Assembly: GCA_913055605.1 (NCBI GenBank)
Contig: CAJXKJ010000003.1
Coordinates: 62,001-126,000 of the forward strand
DNA: 64,000 nucleotides
Reading direction: 5' to 3'
Origin: an uncultured Euryhalocaulis sp.
GTDB taxonomy: Bacteria; Pseudomonadota; Alphaproteobacteria; Caulobacterales; Maricaulaceae
Shown here: positions 26,859-35,924 of the stretch, one piece after another
Position numbering within the stretch: position 1 is the first letter of the stretch
Layout of the letters: the number at the start of each line of letters is the position of its first letter
Position numbers and translations under genes: made by a program
The notes under the pieces: generated by a model
Seen by the model: the letters and a program-made list of their open reading frames with translations, nothing else
What the model was told of the DNA's origin: nothing
Database searches by the model: none

Positions 26859-27749
26859 ATGGGAATCGGGGTCGAAACACTCAGGCTGCTGACCAACCTC
26901 CGCAAGGAGGGGCATCTGCGCCGCCGCATGGCGATCGTGGAGATCGGCGCGCAGCAGCTGGCCGCCAGCTTCCTGCAGCGCGATATGCTGACGCGTCTCG
27001 GCTATATGTACGGGATCGACACCGAGCCGCCGATCCTGAGCGGGCGCGAGGTGCGGCTGGTTCATGGCGATATCGAGCATCTGGAGCGCGACGCCCAGCC
27101 CGCGCGCGATTTCTGGAACTGGATCGGCTACGAGTACGCCTCGATCGATATCGACGGCACGCCGGGCAGCATTCCGCTGGATCTCAACGTGGATGCGGTG
27201 CCCGAGGACTGGGTCGGACGCTTCGACCTGGTGACGAATTTCGGCACGACGGAGCACGTCGCCAACCAGATGAACGCGTTCCAGATCGTCCACGACCTGA
27301 CGGCGGTGGACGGCATCATGGTCCATGCGCTGCCGGCGCAGGGCATGATGAATCACGGCCTGATCAATTACAATTTCAAGTTCTTTTGGATGCTGGCGCG
27401 CAGCAACGGCTACGCCTTCGTCTATGCCGACTTCACCGGCGGCCAGTCCTTCGGCCTGCCGGACAATGTGGTGGATTTCCTCGGCCGCTATAACACCGCG
27501 CCGGACAAGATCGGGCTGCAGAGCAAGGTCGTCGATGGCGGGCTGACCGTCGTGATGAAGAAGCTCTACGACATTCCCTATGTGCCGCCGCTGGACGTCC
27601 CCTCCGGCGCCGCCGCCGACGATCCGGACCTGGCCAAGCGCTACTGGACCGTGTTCGATCCGGAGGCGTTCAAGCCGTACGAGGAAGAGCGGCAGGCGCG
27701 GCTGGCCCGCCGTCTGCCGGGCGCCCGGCGGCTTCGCGCCGCCGAATAG
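26859..27749 (+). CDS. SAM-methyltransferase-like protein
   Basis: A 296-residue protein with a weak class I methyltransferase pattern: MAIVEIGAQQLAASFLQRDM in the motif I position, YASIDIDGTPGSIPLDLNVD in the motif II position, and RFDLVTNFGTTEHVANQMNA as motif IV with the His/Glu pair typical of Methyltransf_11-type enzymes. The glycine-rich loop is degenerate (GAQQLA rather than GxGxG), so SAM binding is not certain. INYNFKFFWMLARSNGYAFV resembles glycan-locus methyltransferases that act on sugars. ATG 26859 is preceded by GGGGAT. It ends 39 bases before the convergent RmlD-like gene. Confidence 0.6.
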   Translation: MGIGVETLRLLTNLRKEGHLRRRMAIVEIGAQQLAASFLQRDMLTRLGYMYGIDTEPPILSGREVRLVHGDIEHLERDAQPARDFWNWIGYEYASIDIDGTPGSIPLDLNVDAVPEDWVGRFDLVTNFGTTEHVANQMNAFQIVHDLTAVDGIMVHALPAQGMMNHGLINYNFKFFWMLARSNGYAFVYADFTGGQSFGLPDNVVDFLGRYNTAPDKIGLQSKVVDGGLTVVMKKLYDIPYVPPLDVPSGAAADDPDLAKRYWTVFDPEAFKPYEEERQARLARRLPGARRLRAAE

Positions 27750-27788
27750 GGCGGCCCTTCAGCCAATCCTGAAAACCTGCCTGTGAGA

Positions 27789-28670
27789 TCAGGCGAAGTG
27801 CGCGCGCGCCAGTTCGGCGCAGAGTTCGCGCATCGGCTTGAAGCGCCAGCCCAGAAAATCCTGCAGCTTGTCCACGTTCAGCGACGTGTTGCGCGGCCGC
27901 GGCTCCGCGAACGGGATGTCCCGGATGCTGCAGGTCGCGACCTCCGCCTGCACGGACGGGGCGACTTTCTGGATTTCCTCCAGCAGCAGCAGGAAGAGGT
28001 CGTGGCGGCTGAACGCCTCCGGCGCCGCGACATGCCACAGCCCGGTCTGGCCGCCATCGGCCAGCGCGACGAGCGCGCGCGCGATGTCGTCCACCCACGC
28101 GGGCGACAGCACCTGATCGGTCGCCAGTCTTTGCGGCTTGCCGGCCTTGATGTCGTTCACCCACTGGCCGAGCACGGAGTGGATGTCGGTTTCCGGTCCG
28201 ACGACCTTGGACATGCGGGCGATCATCCAGGGCTCGCTGACCGCGCCGAGCCATGCCTCGACCGCCAGTTTCTGCGCGCCATAGCTGGTGATCGGGTGCG
28301 GGCAGTCGGTCTCCGCATAGCCGCCCCGTTCCCCGTCGAACACATAGTCGGTAGAGAAGAAGACCGGCGTCAGGCCCGCATCCAGCGCGTCTTTCAGCAG
28401 GCGCACCGCGCCGACGACATTGGTCTGCATCGTCCCGGCGGGATCGCGGGCGCAGCGCTCCGGATCGATCGCGCCATAAGGAACGAAGACATGGGTGACG
28501 CCGGAACCAGCGCGCGACAGCAGCGCGGGCAGGGTTTCGGTATCGGCGTCGAACGGAAGAAACCCCTCGATGGGATTGGAGCGGTACGTGCCGACGCCCC
28601 GGTCGCCCAGATGATGCGCCAGCCGGCGTCCCAGATAGCCCGACGCGCCGACGATCACCGCACGTTCCAC
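27789..28670 (-). CDS. RmlD-like NAD(P)-dependent sugar reductase (SDR)
   Basis: A 293-residue extended SDR of the dTDP-4-dehydrorhamnose reductase type. RAVIVGASGYLGRRLAHHLG is the nucleotide-binding start, FFSTDYVFDGERGGYAETD is the RmlD hallmark with the Thr-Asp-Tyr-Val-Phe-Asp string, and SYGAQKLAVEAWL gives YxxxK. ARMSKVVGPET and the PAWVDDIARAL region are also in place. It starts at GTG 28670. RmlA, RmlB and RmlC are not present in the window, so it may reduce a different 4-keto sugar, for example the CDP-linked branched product; that is inference. It diverges from the gene at 28798 across a 127-base gap. Confidence 0.85.
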   Translation of the reverse strand: MERAVIVGASGYLGRRLAHHLGDRGVGTYRSNPIEGFLPFDADTETLPALLSRAGSGVTHVFVPYGAIDPERCARDPAGTMQTNVVGAVRLLKDALDAGLTPVFFSTDYVFDGERGGYAETDCPHPITSYGAQKLAVEAWLGAVSEPWMIARMSKVVGPETDIHSVLGQWVNDIKAGKPQRLATDQVLSPAWVDDIARALVALADGGQTGLWHVAAPEAFSRHDLFLLLLEEIQKVAPSVQAEVATCSIRDIPFAEPRPRNTSLNVDKLQDFLGWRFKPMRELCAELARAHFA

Positions 28671-28797
28671 GCCGCCACTCCAAAAAAGTCCCTGATGCGA
28701 CGCTCTGTTGCCACGTTGAGCCTTCGACCGTCAAACGGCATGGTATAGACTGGGCGTGCTGGCCTGCGGGCGGCCGGCGGGGGTGGGGAAATTAGGC

Positions 28798-31188
28798 ATG
28801 ATGAGACGTCTTCTCCGGGCGGCGCGGGATCCGATCGGCGTTTTGCGCCGGAGGCTGCGGCCCGGGGTGCGCCCCCTTCCGCCGACGCGCGAGCAAATGA
28901 TCGCGCGGGTGGCCGAGATTGCGCCGTCGCCGGCGCCGCAGACCCGTATGGAGCTTGTCGAACTGGGCCGGGCTCTGCTGCTGAAACATGCAGATCCGGA
29001 GCACGTCGTCAGCGCGTTCCTCAAGGCCTATGAGTGCGACCCGATCGCCCGTTACGAATTCGGGGATTCGCTTTTCACCTATTTCGACCGGGCGAAGCCG
29101 GATGCAGGGGAGCTCCACGCCCTGCTTGGGCCGATTTGCGACCACCCGGACCAGATCCTGGTGCCCGACCTGACGCGGCGCGCGCTGACCTACGCCATGC
29201 TGCTGCCCGCCGAGGAGGAATCCGCGCAAATTCTTCTGAAGCTCGCCGCGCAGGCCGATTACGACACGCTGTTCCGCGAGGGGGAGAAGGCGCGGACGAT
29301 GGCGGTCTGGTGGGCCGCCACGCACCTGTTCCAGGCGTTCCTGAAGCGGCCCGAATCCCGGCTGCAGGGCGTTGTCGCCTATAGCCGCGTGGCGGAGTCC
29401 CAGCTGCACGAAGGGCGCTATGCCGACGCCGCGCGAACCCTGATCGATGCGCAGAAGCTGGATCCGGACGCCAAGCACCACCTCGGCTCCATGCTGTTCA
29501 ACTTCCTGGAAGCCGCCAGCCCGACGCTCGACGATCTGGAGGCGATCGTCGACATTGTGGAGAAGGACGAGGACGTCGTGGTCCCCGACGTTCGCCGCAT
29601 GCTGCTGATCAAGGTCCTGGCCTTCGCAAAGGAGCAGCGCGGGCTGGACCTTGCGGCGCGACTGGCGCGTCTTCTTTCCGAGGTCGTCGTGACGCGGATC
29701 GGCGATGGGGCGCTCGGGAACGGCGACCACGATTCCGCACGCTTCTGCTACGAAACCGCCGTCAAGCGCGACCCGGAGGACATGCTGCTCCGGCTGCAGC
29801 TGGGCATCACCGAATTCCTGGCCAACAACCACAAAAAGGCGGAGGCGCATTTCAACGTCCTCGCCTCCACCCAGGCGGCGGCGCGCGACCGCTGGGGCGT
29901 GTCGGACCTCAAGCTCCGCATCCTCCACGCCAGCTGGATTCAGGCGTTCGGCCACATCACGCTGCTGGACACCTATATCAAGGCCATGAAGATGGGCTGG
30001 CTGCCGGAGATTCGGTCCATCCTGCCCTTCGACCGGACCAACCCGCCGCCGGGATGGCCGCTGCTGCGCTATTTCGCGAAATATATCGATGTCGTGGGCG
30101 TCGCGGGAAAGTCGAACGATGTGATCGACGAACTCGTATTCGGCGAAGAGCCGGAGATTCCGGACTTCGTGGAACGGCTCGCGGATGGCGAGGACGAGGA
30201 TTCCGAAAGCCCGGCGGGCCGTGCGTACAAACGGAGAGTGGAGAACTGGGTCGGTCTGGACCGGCACCAGCGCGCCATGCGCCGCGTGTCGCTGATGAAT
30301 TTCTTCTGGAGCTTGCCCGATCGCGACGGGCGCATGCGCTATATCAGCGACTATAGCGGCGACGTTCAGCGCGCCTGGAAGGCGGCCGGCCACGGTCCGC
30401 TGCTGCAGATCTCCGACGAGGAGCGGATGCACCTGCGCAATGTGCTGGCGCACGCCTTCGGCATGCCCAAGGACGCCTGGTTCGTCCTGCTGCATGTGCG
30501 CGAGCCGGGCTTCAAGCCGGGCTGGGATTCGCGCCATTCCTATACGCGCAACGCCTCGATCGACGATTATCAGGAGGCGATCGACCTGATCCAGGCGCGC
30601 GGCGGCTGGGTCGTGCGCGGCGGCGATCCCTCGATGCGCCCGTTCAAGCCGAACGCGCGCGTGATCGACTACGCCACCAGCCCCTTCCGCAGTCCGGAGC
30701 TGGATATTCTGCTCTGCGCGGAATGCCATTTTTTCCTGGGCACGAATTCGGGCTTCAGCCTGACGCCGCCGCTGTTCGGCAAGCGCTGCGTGCTGACCAA
30801 TTGGAGCCCGCTCGGCAATCCGAACTGGTATCCGGACGACATCTTCATTCCGAAACTGGTGCGGGAGCGGGACACCGGCCGCTATCTGACGCTGGAGGAG
30901 ATGTATGGCTCCAAGGCCGGATGGAGCCAGTTCACCCGCGATTTTCAGGACAAGTGGGAAAAGCTAGACAATGACCCGGCCGAGCTGCGCCTGGTGACCG
31001 AGGAGATGCTGGACCTGCTGGACGGCTCTTACGCGCCATCCGCCGAGGATGACGACCGCCAGGGCCGTTACGAGGCCATCGTGGAGCGTTATGAGGGCTA
31101 TCTGGGAAGCCGGCTCAGCGACCGCTTCCTGCAACAGAACGAGTGGCTGCTGGGCCCGGCGGCCGCGGCCGCCCACGCGGCCGAATGA
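28798..31188 (+). CDS. TPR-like protein with C-terminal TIGR04372-type glycosyltransferase domain
   Basis: A 796-residue protein. The C-terminal region (about 490-745) matches the TIGR04372 putative glycosyltransferase pattern: DAWFVLLHVREPGFKPGWDS, then the GGWVVRGGDPSMRPF segment, FRSPELDILLCAECHFFLGT followed by NSGFSL, and CVLTNWSPLG. The N-terminal half (about 20-400) is helical with repeated Ala/Leu-rich segments like TPR or TPR-related repeats (for example SARFCYETAVKRDPEDMLLR). It should be cytoplasmic. ATG 28798 with GGGGA upstream is preferred to GTG 28756. Role and donor are unknown; TIGR04372 genes are usual companions of surface glycan loci. Confidence 0.78.
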   Translation: MMRRLLRAARDPIGVLRRRLRPGVRPLPPTREQMIARVAEIAPSPAPQTRMELVELGRALLLKHADPEHVVSAFLKAYECDPIARYEFGDSLFTYFDRAKPDAGELHALLGPICDHPDQILVPDLTRRALTYAMLLPAEEESAQILLKLAAQADYDTLFREGEKARTMAVWWAATHLFQAFLKRPESRLQGVVAYSRVAESQLHEGRYADAARTLIDAQKLDPDAKHHLGSMLFNFLEAASPTLDDLEAIVDIVEKDEDVVVPDVRRMLLIKVLAFAKEQRGLDLAARLARLLSEVVVTRIGDGALGNGDHDSARFCYETAVKRDPEDMLLRLQLGITEFLANNHKKAEAHFNVLASTQAAARDRWGVSDLKLRILHASWIQAFGHITLLDTYIKAMKMGWLPEIRSILPFDRTNPPPGWPLLRYFAKYIDVVGVAGKSNDVIDELVFGEEPEIPDFVERLADGEDEDSESPAGRAYKRRVENWVGLDRHQRAMRRVSLMNFFWSLPDRDGRMRYISDYSGDVQRAWKAAGHGPLLQISDEERMHLRNVLAHAFGMPKDAWFVLLHVREPGFKPGWDSRHSYTRNASIDDYQEAIDLIQARGGWVVRGGDPSMRPFKPNARVIDYATSPFRSPELDILLCAECHFFLGTNSGFSLTPPLFGKRCVLTNWSPLGNPNWYPDDIFIPKLVRERDTGRYLTLEEMYGSKAGWSQFTRDFQDKWEKLDNDPAELRLVTEEMLDLLDGSYAPSAEDDDRQGRYEAIVERYEGYLGSRLSDRFLQQNEWLLGPAAAAAHAAE

Positions 31189-31283
31189 GGCGCTGCGCCG
31201 CAGTGACCCGGGCCGCCGAATTGCCCTTAAGGAACAAGCGTTAGCCTGTTCAAAACGGGCGCGGCGGACTATTGCAGGGCGGC

Positions 31284-33158
31284 ATGCAGACGGAATCGAC
31301 ACATACGGCCGAACGACCCGCCCGCCCGCGCGCCACGCCCATGAACGCCGGGGGCGCGGATCCGGCTGCGGCGGCCCGTACGCGGGTGGTCGTGATCGCC
31401 CCGGTCTGGGGGCGGCGCCATATCGAGCGCTTCCTGGCGGTCGTGCTGCCGACCTGGCTGTCGCCGGGCAATCTGCCGGCCATGGCCGGGGACGGCCCCG
31501 CCGCGGTGCGGTTCATGACCCGGCGCAGCGACGAGCAGCGCATCCGCACCAGCCGCCAGTTCGAGACCCTGTCCGGCATCTGCGACGTCGAATTCGCCTT
31601 TGTCGACGACCTGCTGGCGCCGGATTTCGTCGCGGTGACGCTAACGCTCGCCCTGCACCGGGGCGTGGCCATCGAGGCGGACGGTCACGGCACGGCGCGC
31701 TGTCTGCTGCTGAACAGCGATTTCGCCCTGGCCGACGGGGCGCTGGCGCACGCCGCCCGGCAGTTGCGCGCGGGCGCCAAACTGCTCCTCGCCCCGTCGC
31801 TGCGGGTGACGGAGGAAACCGCCGCGCCGCTGCTGCAGGAGCGTCTGGACGCAGCCCGGGTCAATTGCTGGCCGCCGCGCGAGATGGCGCGGCTGGCGCT
31901 AGACCATCTGCACCACACCGTCCTGTCCAGCCGGGCGGACCAGGCATGGCTGCGCTCGCGCAACGCGCACCAGCTGTACTGGCGCGTGGACGAGAACACG
32001 CTGATCGCGCGCGCCTTCTGTATGTTCGCGCTGGGCGTGACGGTGGACGGGCCGCCGCCGCCAGTGGCCGCCTATTGCGATTTCGGCATGGGCGCGCTGA
32101 TGACCGGCGACGAGAAGCCGGTCGTGATGGACAATAGCGACGATTTCCTGGCGCTGGAGATCGCCTCCGAAGACTACGAGGATTTCTTCACCCATTACGG
32201 CGAGCCGACGCCGCGCAGCGTCGCGGCGCGCCTGCAGGAGTGGACGACCGATTTCCACCGGGCGCAGGCCGACCACACCATCGTGGTGCAGAGCGCAGAG
32301 CCCGGCCCGGCGCTACCCGCCGTGAAGGCGGTGTCCGACGACTTCATCGCCGGGGTCCGGGCCCAGCTGGGGCCGGCCCATCCGCTGCGCGGCCATCCGA
32401 ACTGGCTGGGCGGGCTGGAGGGCTGGCGCCGCGGCCGGCGCGCCATCGGCCTGGACCGCGACCCTGAAGAGCTGGAGGCCGCCGGCCCCGAGCAGCAATC
32501 GCGCGGCCGGCTGGGCCTGGTGCGGACCGTACGCAAGGCGATCCTGCGCCTTCTGGTCGGCGCGCCCGGCGCGCGCGCATTGTGGCAGCCCTATTTCGGC
32601 CTGAACCACGCCGCGGGGCGGATGCTGCGCGGCCGGGAGGCCTGCGTGTCCGGCCCGACCAAGCTGCTGTCCTGGGACCGGTTCGGCGCGCTGCCGGCCT
32701 GCGCCGGCGCGCCGGCGGGCCTGCAGATTATCGGGCTGGACCTCGCCCATCCGGTCATCCTGCGCCACCAGCTGGCGCAGTTGCGCGCCGCGGGGACCGG
32801 CGCCGCGCCGGTCGTCCTGTTCGCCTATAAGGAAGACGCCGCGCCGATCCTGCCGCGCGATTTCACGCGCCTGCTGGAGACCACCGATTCCTGGCTGCGC
32901 ATCGAGCAGGTCCAGCGCTTCTCCATGCCGCTGGATACCGCCGCGGAGCGCGCCTATGGCCGGCTGGCCGATCATTTCACCCTGCGCCGGCCGCTTAAGG
33001 CGCTCGGCATGGCGCTGGCCGGCTTGCCCTATCCGGTGCTGCTGCTGGCGCGCAATCTCGCCCGGCCGGTCGCCGGGGCTCCGGAATCGCCGAAGGTGAC
33101 CGCGATGCTGATTTCCGCGCGGCCGCGCGCCGCCGCCGGGGCCGGTTCCGCGCTATAA
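31284..33158 (+). CDS. Large protein of unknown function, possible GT-A-like N-terminus
   Basis: A 624-residue soluble protein that I do not recognise. The N-terminal region contains VVVIAPVWGRRHIERFLAVV and ARCLLLNSDFALADGAL, which together look like the first strand and the acidic pair of a GT-A nucleotide-sugar fold (compare beginning of family 2 transferases), but the intervening pattern is not typical. The C-terminal third (about 480-600) has no clear motif. ATG 31284, with AGGG four bases upstream, is used instead of TTG 31272. It follows the TIGR04372 gene after 95 bases and precedes a methyltransferase by 35 bases, so it belongs to that transcription unit and probably to glycan assembly. 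Confidence 0.5.
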   Translation: MQTESTHTAERPARPRATPMNAGGADPAAAARTRVVVIAPVWGRRHIERFLAVVLPTWLSPGNLPAMAGDGPAAVRFMTRRSDEQRIRTSRQFETLSGICDVEFAFVDDLLAPDFVAVTLTLALHRGVAIEADGHGTARCLLLNSDFALADGALAHAARQLRAGAKLLLAPSLRVTEETAAPLLQERLDAARVNCWPPREMARLALDHLHHTVLSSRADQAWLRSRNAHQLYWRVDENTLIARAFCMFALGVTVDGPPPPVAAYCDFGMGALMTGDEKPVVMDNSDDFLALEIASEDYEDFFTHYGEPTPRSVAARLQEWTTDFHRAQADHTIVVQSAEPGPALPAVKAVSDDFIAGVRAQLGPAHPLRGHPNWLGGLEGWRRGRRAIGLDRDPEELEAAGPEQQSRGRLGLVRTVRKAILRLLVGAPGARALWQPYFGLNHAAGRMLRGREACVSGPTKLLSWDRFGALPACAGAPAGLQIIGLDLAHPVILRHQLAQLRAAGTGAAPVVLFAYKEDAAPILPRDFTRLLETTDSWLRIEQVQRFSMPLDTAAERAYGRLADHFTLRRPLKALGMALAGLPYPVLLLARNLARPVAGAPESPKVTAMLISARPRAAAGAGSAL

Positions 33159-33193
33159 ATCCCAGAACACCCAACTCCAGGAGACACGTTCTT

Positions 33194-33874
33194 ATGTCGG
33201 AAGACACGACCCGCGACCCGGCGAACGCGCCGGGATATGAAGTCCAGAAGAAGATCGGCCCGACGCGGCTGGGCGTTCTGAAGAACTGGGAATGGTACGA
33301 TGATCCCAAGCGGATCCTGTTCTCCATGTCCCGCTACAAATTCGTCTCCAAGATGTTCGAGGGGCGCGAGAACGTGATGGAGTTCGGCTGCGGCGACGCG
33401 TTCAACGCGCCGATCGTGCGCCAGGGCGTGAAGAAGCTTACGGTCACCGATTTCGACCCGGTCTTCATCGCCGACGCCAAGGAGCGGATGCGCGACAAAT
33501 GGCCGTACGACGCCTTTGTCGTCGACATCCTGAAGGACGAGGTCCCGAACGCGCCGTATGACGGCATCTATTCGATGGACGTGTTCGAACATTTGCCGGC
33601 GGAGATGGAGGACGAAGTTCTTCAGAAACTGTGCGCGGCGCTGTCCGAACACGGCGCGATGATCATCGGCATGCCGTCGCTGGAGAGCCAGGAATACGCC
33701 TCGCCGCCGTCCAAGGCCGGTCACATCAACTGCAAGACGATGCCCGACCTGAAGGCGCTGATGCAGAAATATTTCCACTCCGTCTTCATGTTCTCCATGA
33801 ACGACGAGGTGGTGCACACCGGCTATCACAAGATGGCGCACTACATCATCGCGGTCTGCGCCGACAGGAAATAG
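33194..33874 (+). CDS. Class I SAM-dependent methyltransferase
   Basis: A 226-residue methyltransferase. NVMEFGCGDAFNAPIVRQ is motif I, LTVTDFDPVFIADAKERM is motif II, and YDGIYSMDVFEHLP is the D-x-x-E-H block of Methyltransf_11/23 enzymes. MIIGMPSLESQEYASPPSKA resembles O-antigen locus methyltransferases that act on a sugar hydroxyl. AGGAGA at 33179-33184 is nine bases before the ATG. The gene ends 22 bases before the strong hairpin at 33897-33927. Confidence 0.85.
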   Translation: MSEDTTRDPANAPGYEVQKKIGPTRLGVLKNWEWYDDPKRILFSMSRYKFVSKMFEGRENVMEFGCGDAFNAPIVRQGVKKLTVTDFDPVFIADAKERMRDKWPYDAFVVDILKDEVPNAPYDGIYSMDVFEHLPAEMEDEVLQKLCAALSEHGAMIIGMPSLESQEYASPPSKAGHINCKTMPDLKALMQKYFHSVFMFSMNDEVVHTGYHKMAHYIIAVCADRK

Positions 33875-33896
33875 GCGTACGCCTTTGGCTCAAAGC

Positions 33897-33927
33897 AAAA
33901 CGCCCGCGGCCTGGCCGCGGGCGTTTT
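33897..33927. terminator. Bidirectional intrinsic terminator between convergent genes
   Basis: A perfect 14-bp stem AAAACGCCCGCGGC / GCCGCGGGCGTTTT with a 3-base loop (CTG at 33911-33913) lies in the 77-base gap between the convergent genes ending at 33874 (+) and 33952 (-). The GC-rich stem ends in AAAA/TTTT on both sides, so each strand reads as hairpin plus a U-run; it should stop transcription from both directions. Confidence 0.92.
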
Positions 33928-33951
33928 CCGTTCCGGATGGGCGCCTCGCGC

Positions 33952-34614
33952 CTATTCGAAATAGATGAATTCGTGGTCGCCGGTATAGCCCGCTTCCTTG
34001 AATTCGAAATCCCATTCTTCCGGCGTGTGGAAGATGCGGCAGGTCAGCTGCCAGTACATCAGGTTCACCTTCTCGCGCTCGTTGCGATAGGCCTCCACGC
34101 ACAGATAGGAATTGCCTTTGGACACGCGCTCCATCTCCGACAGCGCTGCGCGCAGGTCGTAATTATAGAGGTTGTGCAGCGTGTTGATGGAGACGACCAG
34201 GTCGAACGTATTGTCGTCCCAGGGCAGCTTGGCCGCCGTGCCGTGTTTCAGGAACGGCTTCACGTCCTCCATCGAATGTTCGATGCCGTATTCGGAGATT
34301 TCCAGGCCCGCGACCTCCAGCCCCGGAACCGATTCCATGAAGTCGTGCAGCAGGAAGCCCTTGCCGGAGCCGACGTCCAGAACCTTCATCCCCGGCTTCA
34401 GGCCATAGGTTTCGACCATGGCGTCGGCGACCTTCCGCCAGCGGCCGTCATATTTGTAGCCGCCATAGCCCTGCAGGCGCGTGCCGTCCCAGTATTCGAC
34501 GTCGAACTTGATCGCGTCCTCGGCGACCTGCGCCTTGTCGACTTCCGTAACCCGGCCGACATAGTCGCGGGTGGTGGACTTGTGGACCAGGCTGACGAAA
34601 TCCTTGTACGCCAT
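33952..34614 (-). CDS. Class I SAM-dependent methyltransferase
   Basis: A 220-residue methyltransferase starting at ATG 34614, preceded by GGAGGG on the minus strand; the frame continues to 34809 but that part runs into the divergent gene. GMKVLDVGSGKGFLLHDFME is motif I, VAGLEISEYGIEHSM is motif II, and FDLVVSINTLHNLYNYDLRA is motif IV. SKGNSYLCVEAYRNEREKVN is typical of glycan methyltransferases of this type. It is monocistronic, divergent from the WecE-type aminotransferase, and ended by the bidirectional terminator. The 179 bases between 34615 and 34793 hold the two promoters; no exact boxes can be asserted. Confidence 0.85.
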   Translation of the reverse strand: MAYKDFVSLVHKSTTRDYVGRVTEVDKAQVAEDAIKFDVEYWDGTRLQGYGGYKYDGRWRKVADAMVETYGLKPGMKVLDVGSGKGFLLHDFMESVPGLEVAGLEISEYGIEHSMEDVKPFLKHGTAAKLPWDDNTFDLVVSINTLHNLYNYDLRAALSEMERVSKGNSYLCVEAYRNEREKVNLMYWQLTCRIFHTPEEWDFEFKEAGYTGDHEFIYFE

Positions 34615-34793
34615 ATTGGGAAGACCCTCCGATGCCGATGATGCCGCGTTTGTAGTGGTCTCGGGGCGGGGGTCAAACGCCTTTCCGCCGCAGGCCGCGG
34701 GGCCGGTTCCGGGGGCTGGCGGGGCCGGGTCAAACCCTGCATAGGTAACGGTTCGGGCAGCCTGTGGGGGAACGCGGCAGACGCCGCGCAGCC

Positions 34794-35924
34794 ATGAAAA
34801 ACGTCCCATTCAACAATCCGCCGGTGACGGGCGAGGAGCTGCGCCTGCTGGAGGCGGCGATCGCGGACGGCCATCTCTGCGGCGCCGGGCGCTTCAGCGG
34901 GGAATGCGAGGACTGGATCGCGGGCGCTGTCGGCGCGCCGCGGGCGTTCCTGGCCCAGTCCTGCACGGCGGCCCTGGAAATGGCGGTGCTGCTGGCCGGG
35001 ATCGAGCCCGGGGACGAAGTCATCATGCCGTCCTTCACCTTCGTCTCCACGGCGAACGCGGTGGTGCTGTCGGGCGGCGTCCCGGTCTTTGTCGATATCC
35101 GGCCCGACACGATGAATCTGGACGAAGGGCAGGTCGAAGCCGCGATCACCCCGCGCACCAAGGCGATCTTTGTCGTGCACTATGGCGGCGTGTGCGCGGA
35201 GATGGACGCGCTGTCGGAGATCGCGCGCCGCCACGGGGTGATGCTGGTGGAGGACGCCGCGCACGCCTTCGGAGCGACCTATCGCGGCCGGCCCGCGGGG
35301 GGGCTCGCCGATCTTGGCTGTTTCAGCTTCCACGCGACAAAGAACATCATCAGCGGCGAGGGCGGGGCGCTGACCATCATGAGCGACGACCTGGTGGAGC
35401 GCGCCGAGATCATCCGCGAGAAGGGCACCAACCGGTCCCGCTTCCTGCGCGGGCAGGTCGACAAATACACCTGGGTCGACAAGGGCTCGTCCTATCTGCC
35501 GAGCGAACTGACCGCCGCCTTCCTGCGCGCCCAGCTGGAGCGGGCCGGGGATATCAACGCCGACCGTGTCGCCACCTGGAACGCTTACAACGCCGCGCTG
35601 GACGGCGTTGAGAAGAACGGGCTGCGGCGGCCTGTCGTGCCGGACTACTGCGAGCACAACGGCCATCTCTATTATCTGCTGGCGCCGGACCGGGACCGGC
35701 GCGACGCGGCGCTGGCGGAGCTGCAAGGCAAGGGCGTGATCGCCCTGTTCCATTATGTCCCGCTGCATTCCAGCCCGGCCGGACAGCGCTTCGGCCGCAT
35801 GCACGGCAATCTGGCGGTTACCGACGACGTGGCCGGCCGGCTGCTTCGCCTGCCGCTCTGGTACGGCATGGACGACGCCGTGCGCGCCCGCGTCATCGAC
35901 GCGGTGCTGGCGCTGGACGTTTAG
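34794..35924 (+). CDS. wecE: dTDP-4-amino-4,6-dideoxygalactose transaminase (WecE/RffA-type, DegT family)
   Basis: A 376-residue PLP enzyme whose sequence tracks E. coli WecE along its whole length: FNNPPVTGEEL and the HLCGAGRFSGECEDW region, IMPSFTFVSTANAVVLSGG, DIRPDTMNLDEGQVEAAIT, FSFHATKNIISGEGGAL with PLP Lys183, REKGTNRSRFLRGQVDKYTW, and VIALFHYVPLHSSPAG. It should aminate dTDP-4-keto-6-deoxyglucose at C4 to give dTDP-Fuc4N. RmlA/RmlB and WecF are not in the window, so the substrate must be made elsewhere. ATG 34794 gives the exact family start; the frame from 34764 is longer than needed. Its stop overlaps the convergent stop at 35921 by four bases. Confidence 0.9.
   Translation: MKNVPFNNPPVTGEELRLLEAAIADGHLCGAGRFSGECEDWIAGAVGAPRAFLAQSCTAALEMAVLLAGIEPGDEVIMPSFTFVSTANAVVLSGGVPVFVDIRPDTMNLDEGQVEAAITPRTKAIFVVHYGGVCAEMDALSEIARRHGVMLVEDAAHAFGATYRGRPAGGLADLGCFSFHATKNIISGEGGALTIMSDDLVERAEIIREKGTNRSRFLRGQVDKYTWVDKGSSYLPSELTAAFLRAQLERAGDINADRVATWNAYNAALDGVEKNGLRRPVVPDYCEHNGHLYYLLAPDRDRRDAALAELQGKGVIALFHYVPLHSSPAGQRFGRMHGNLAVTDDVAGRLLRLPLWYGMDDAVRARVIDAVLALDV

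Noticed and set aside
28792-30729. 645-residue minus-strand open frame
   Set aside because: Antisense to the TIGR04372 protein, whose motifs are clear; low-complexity reverse-frame composition.
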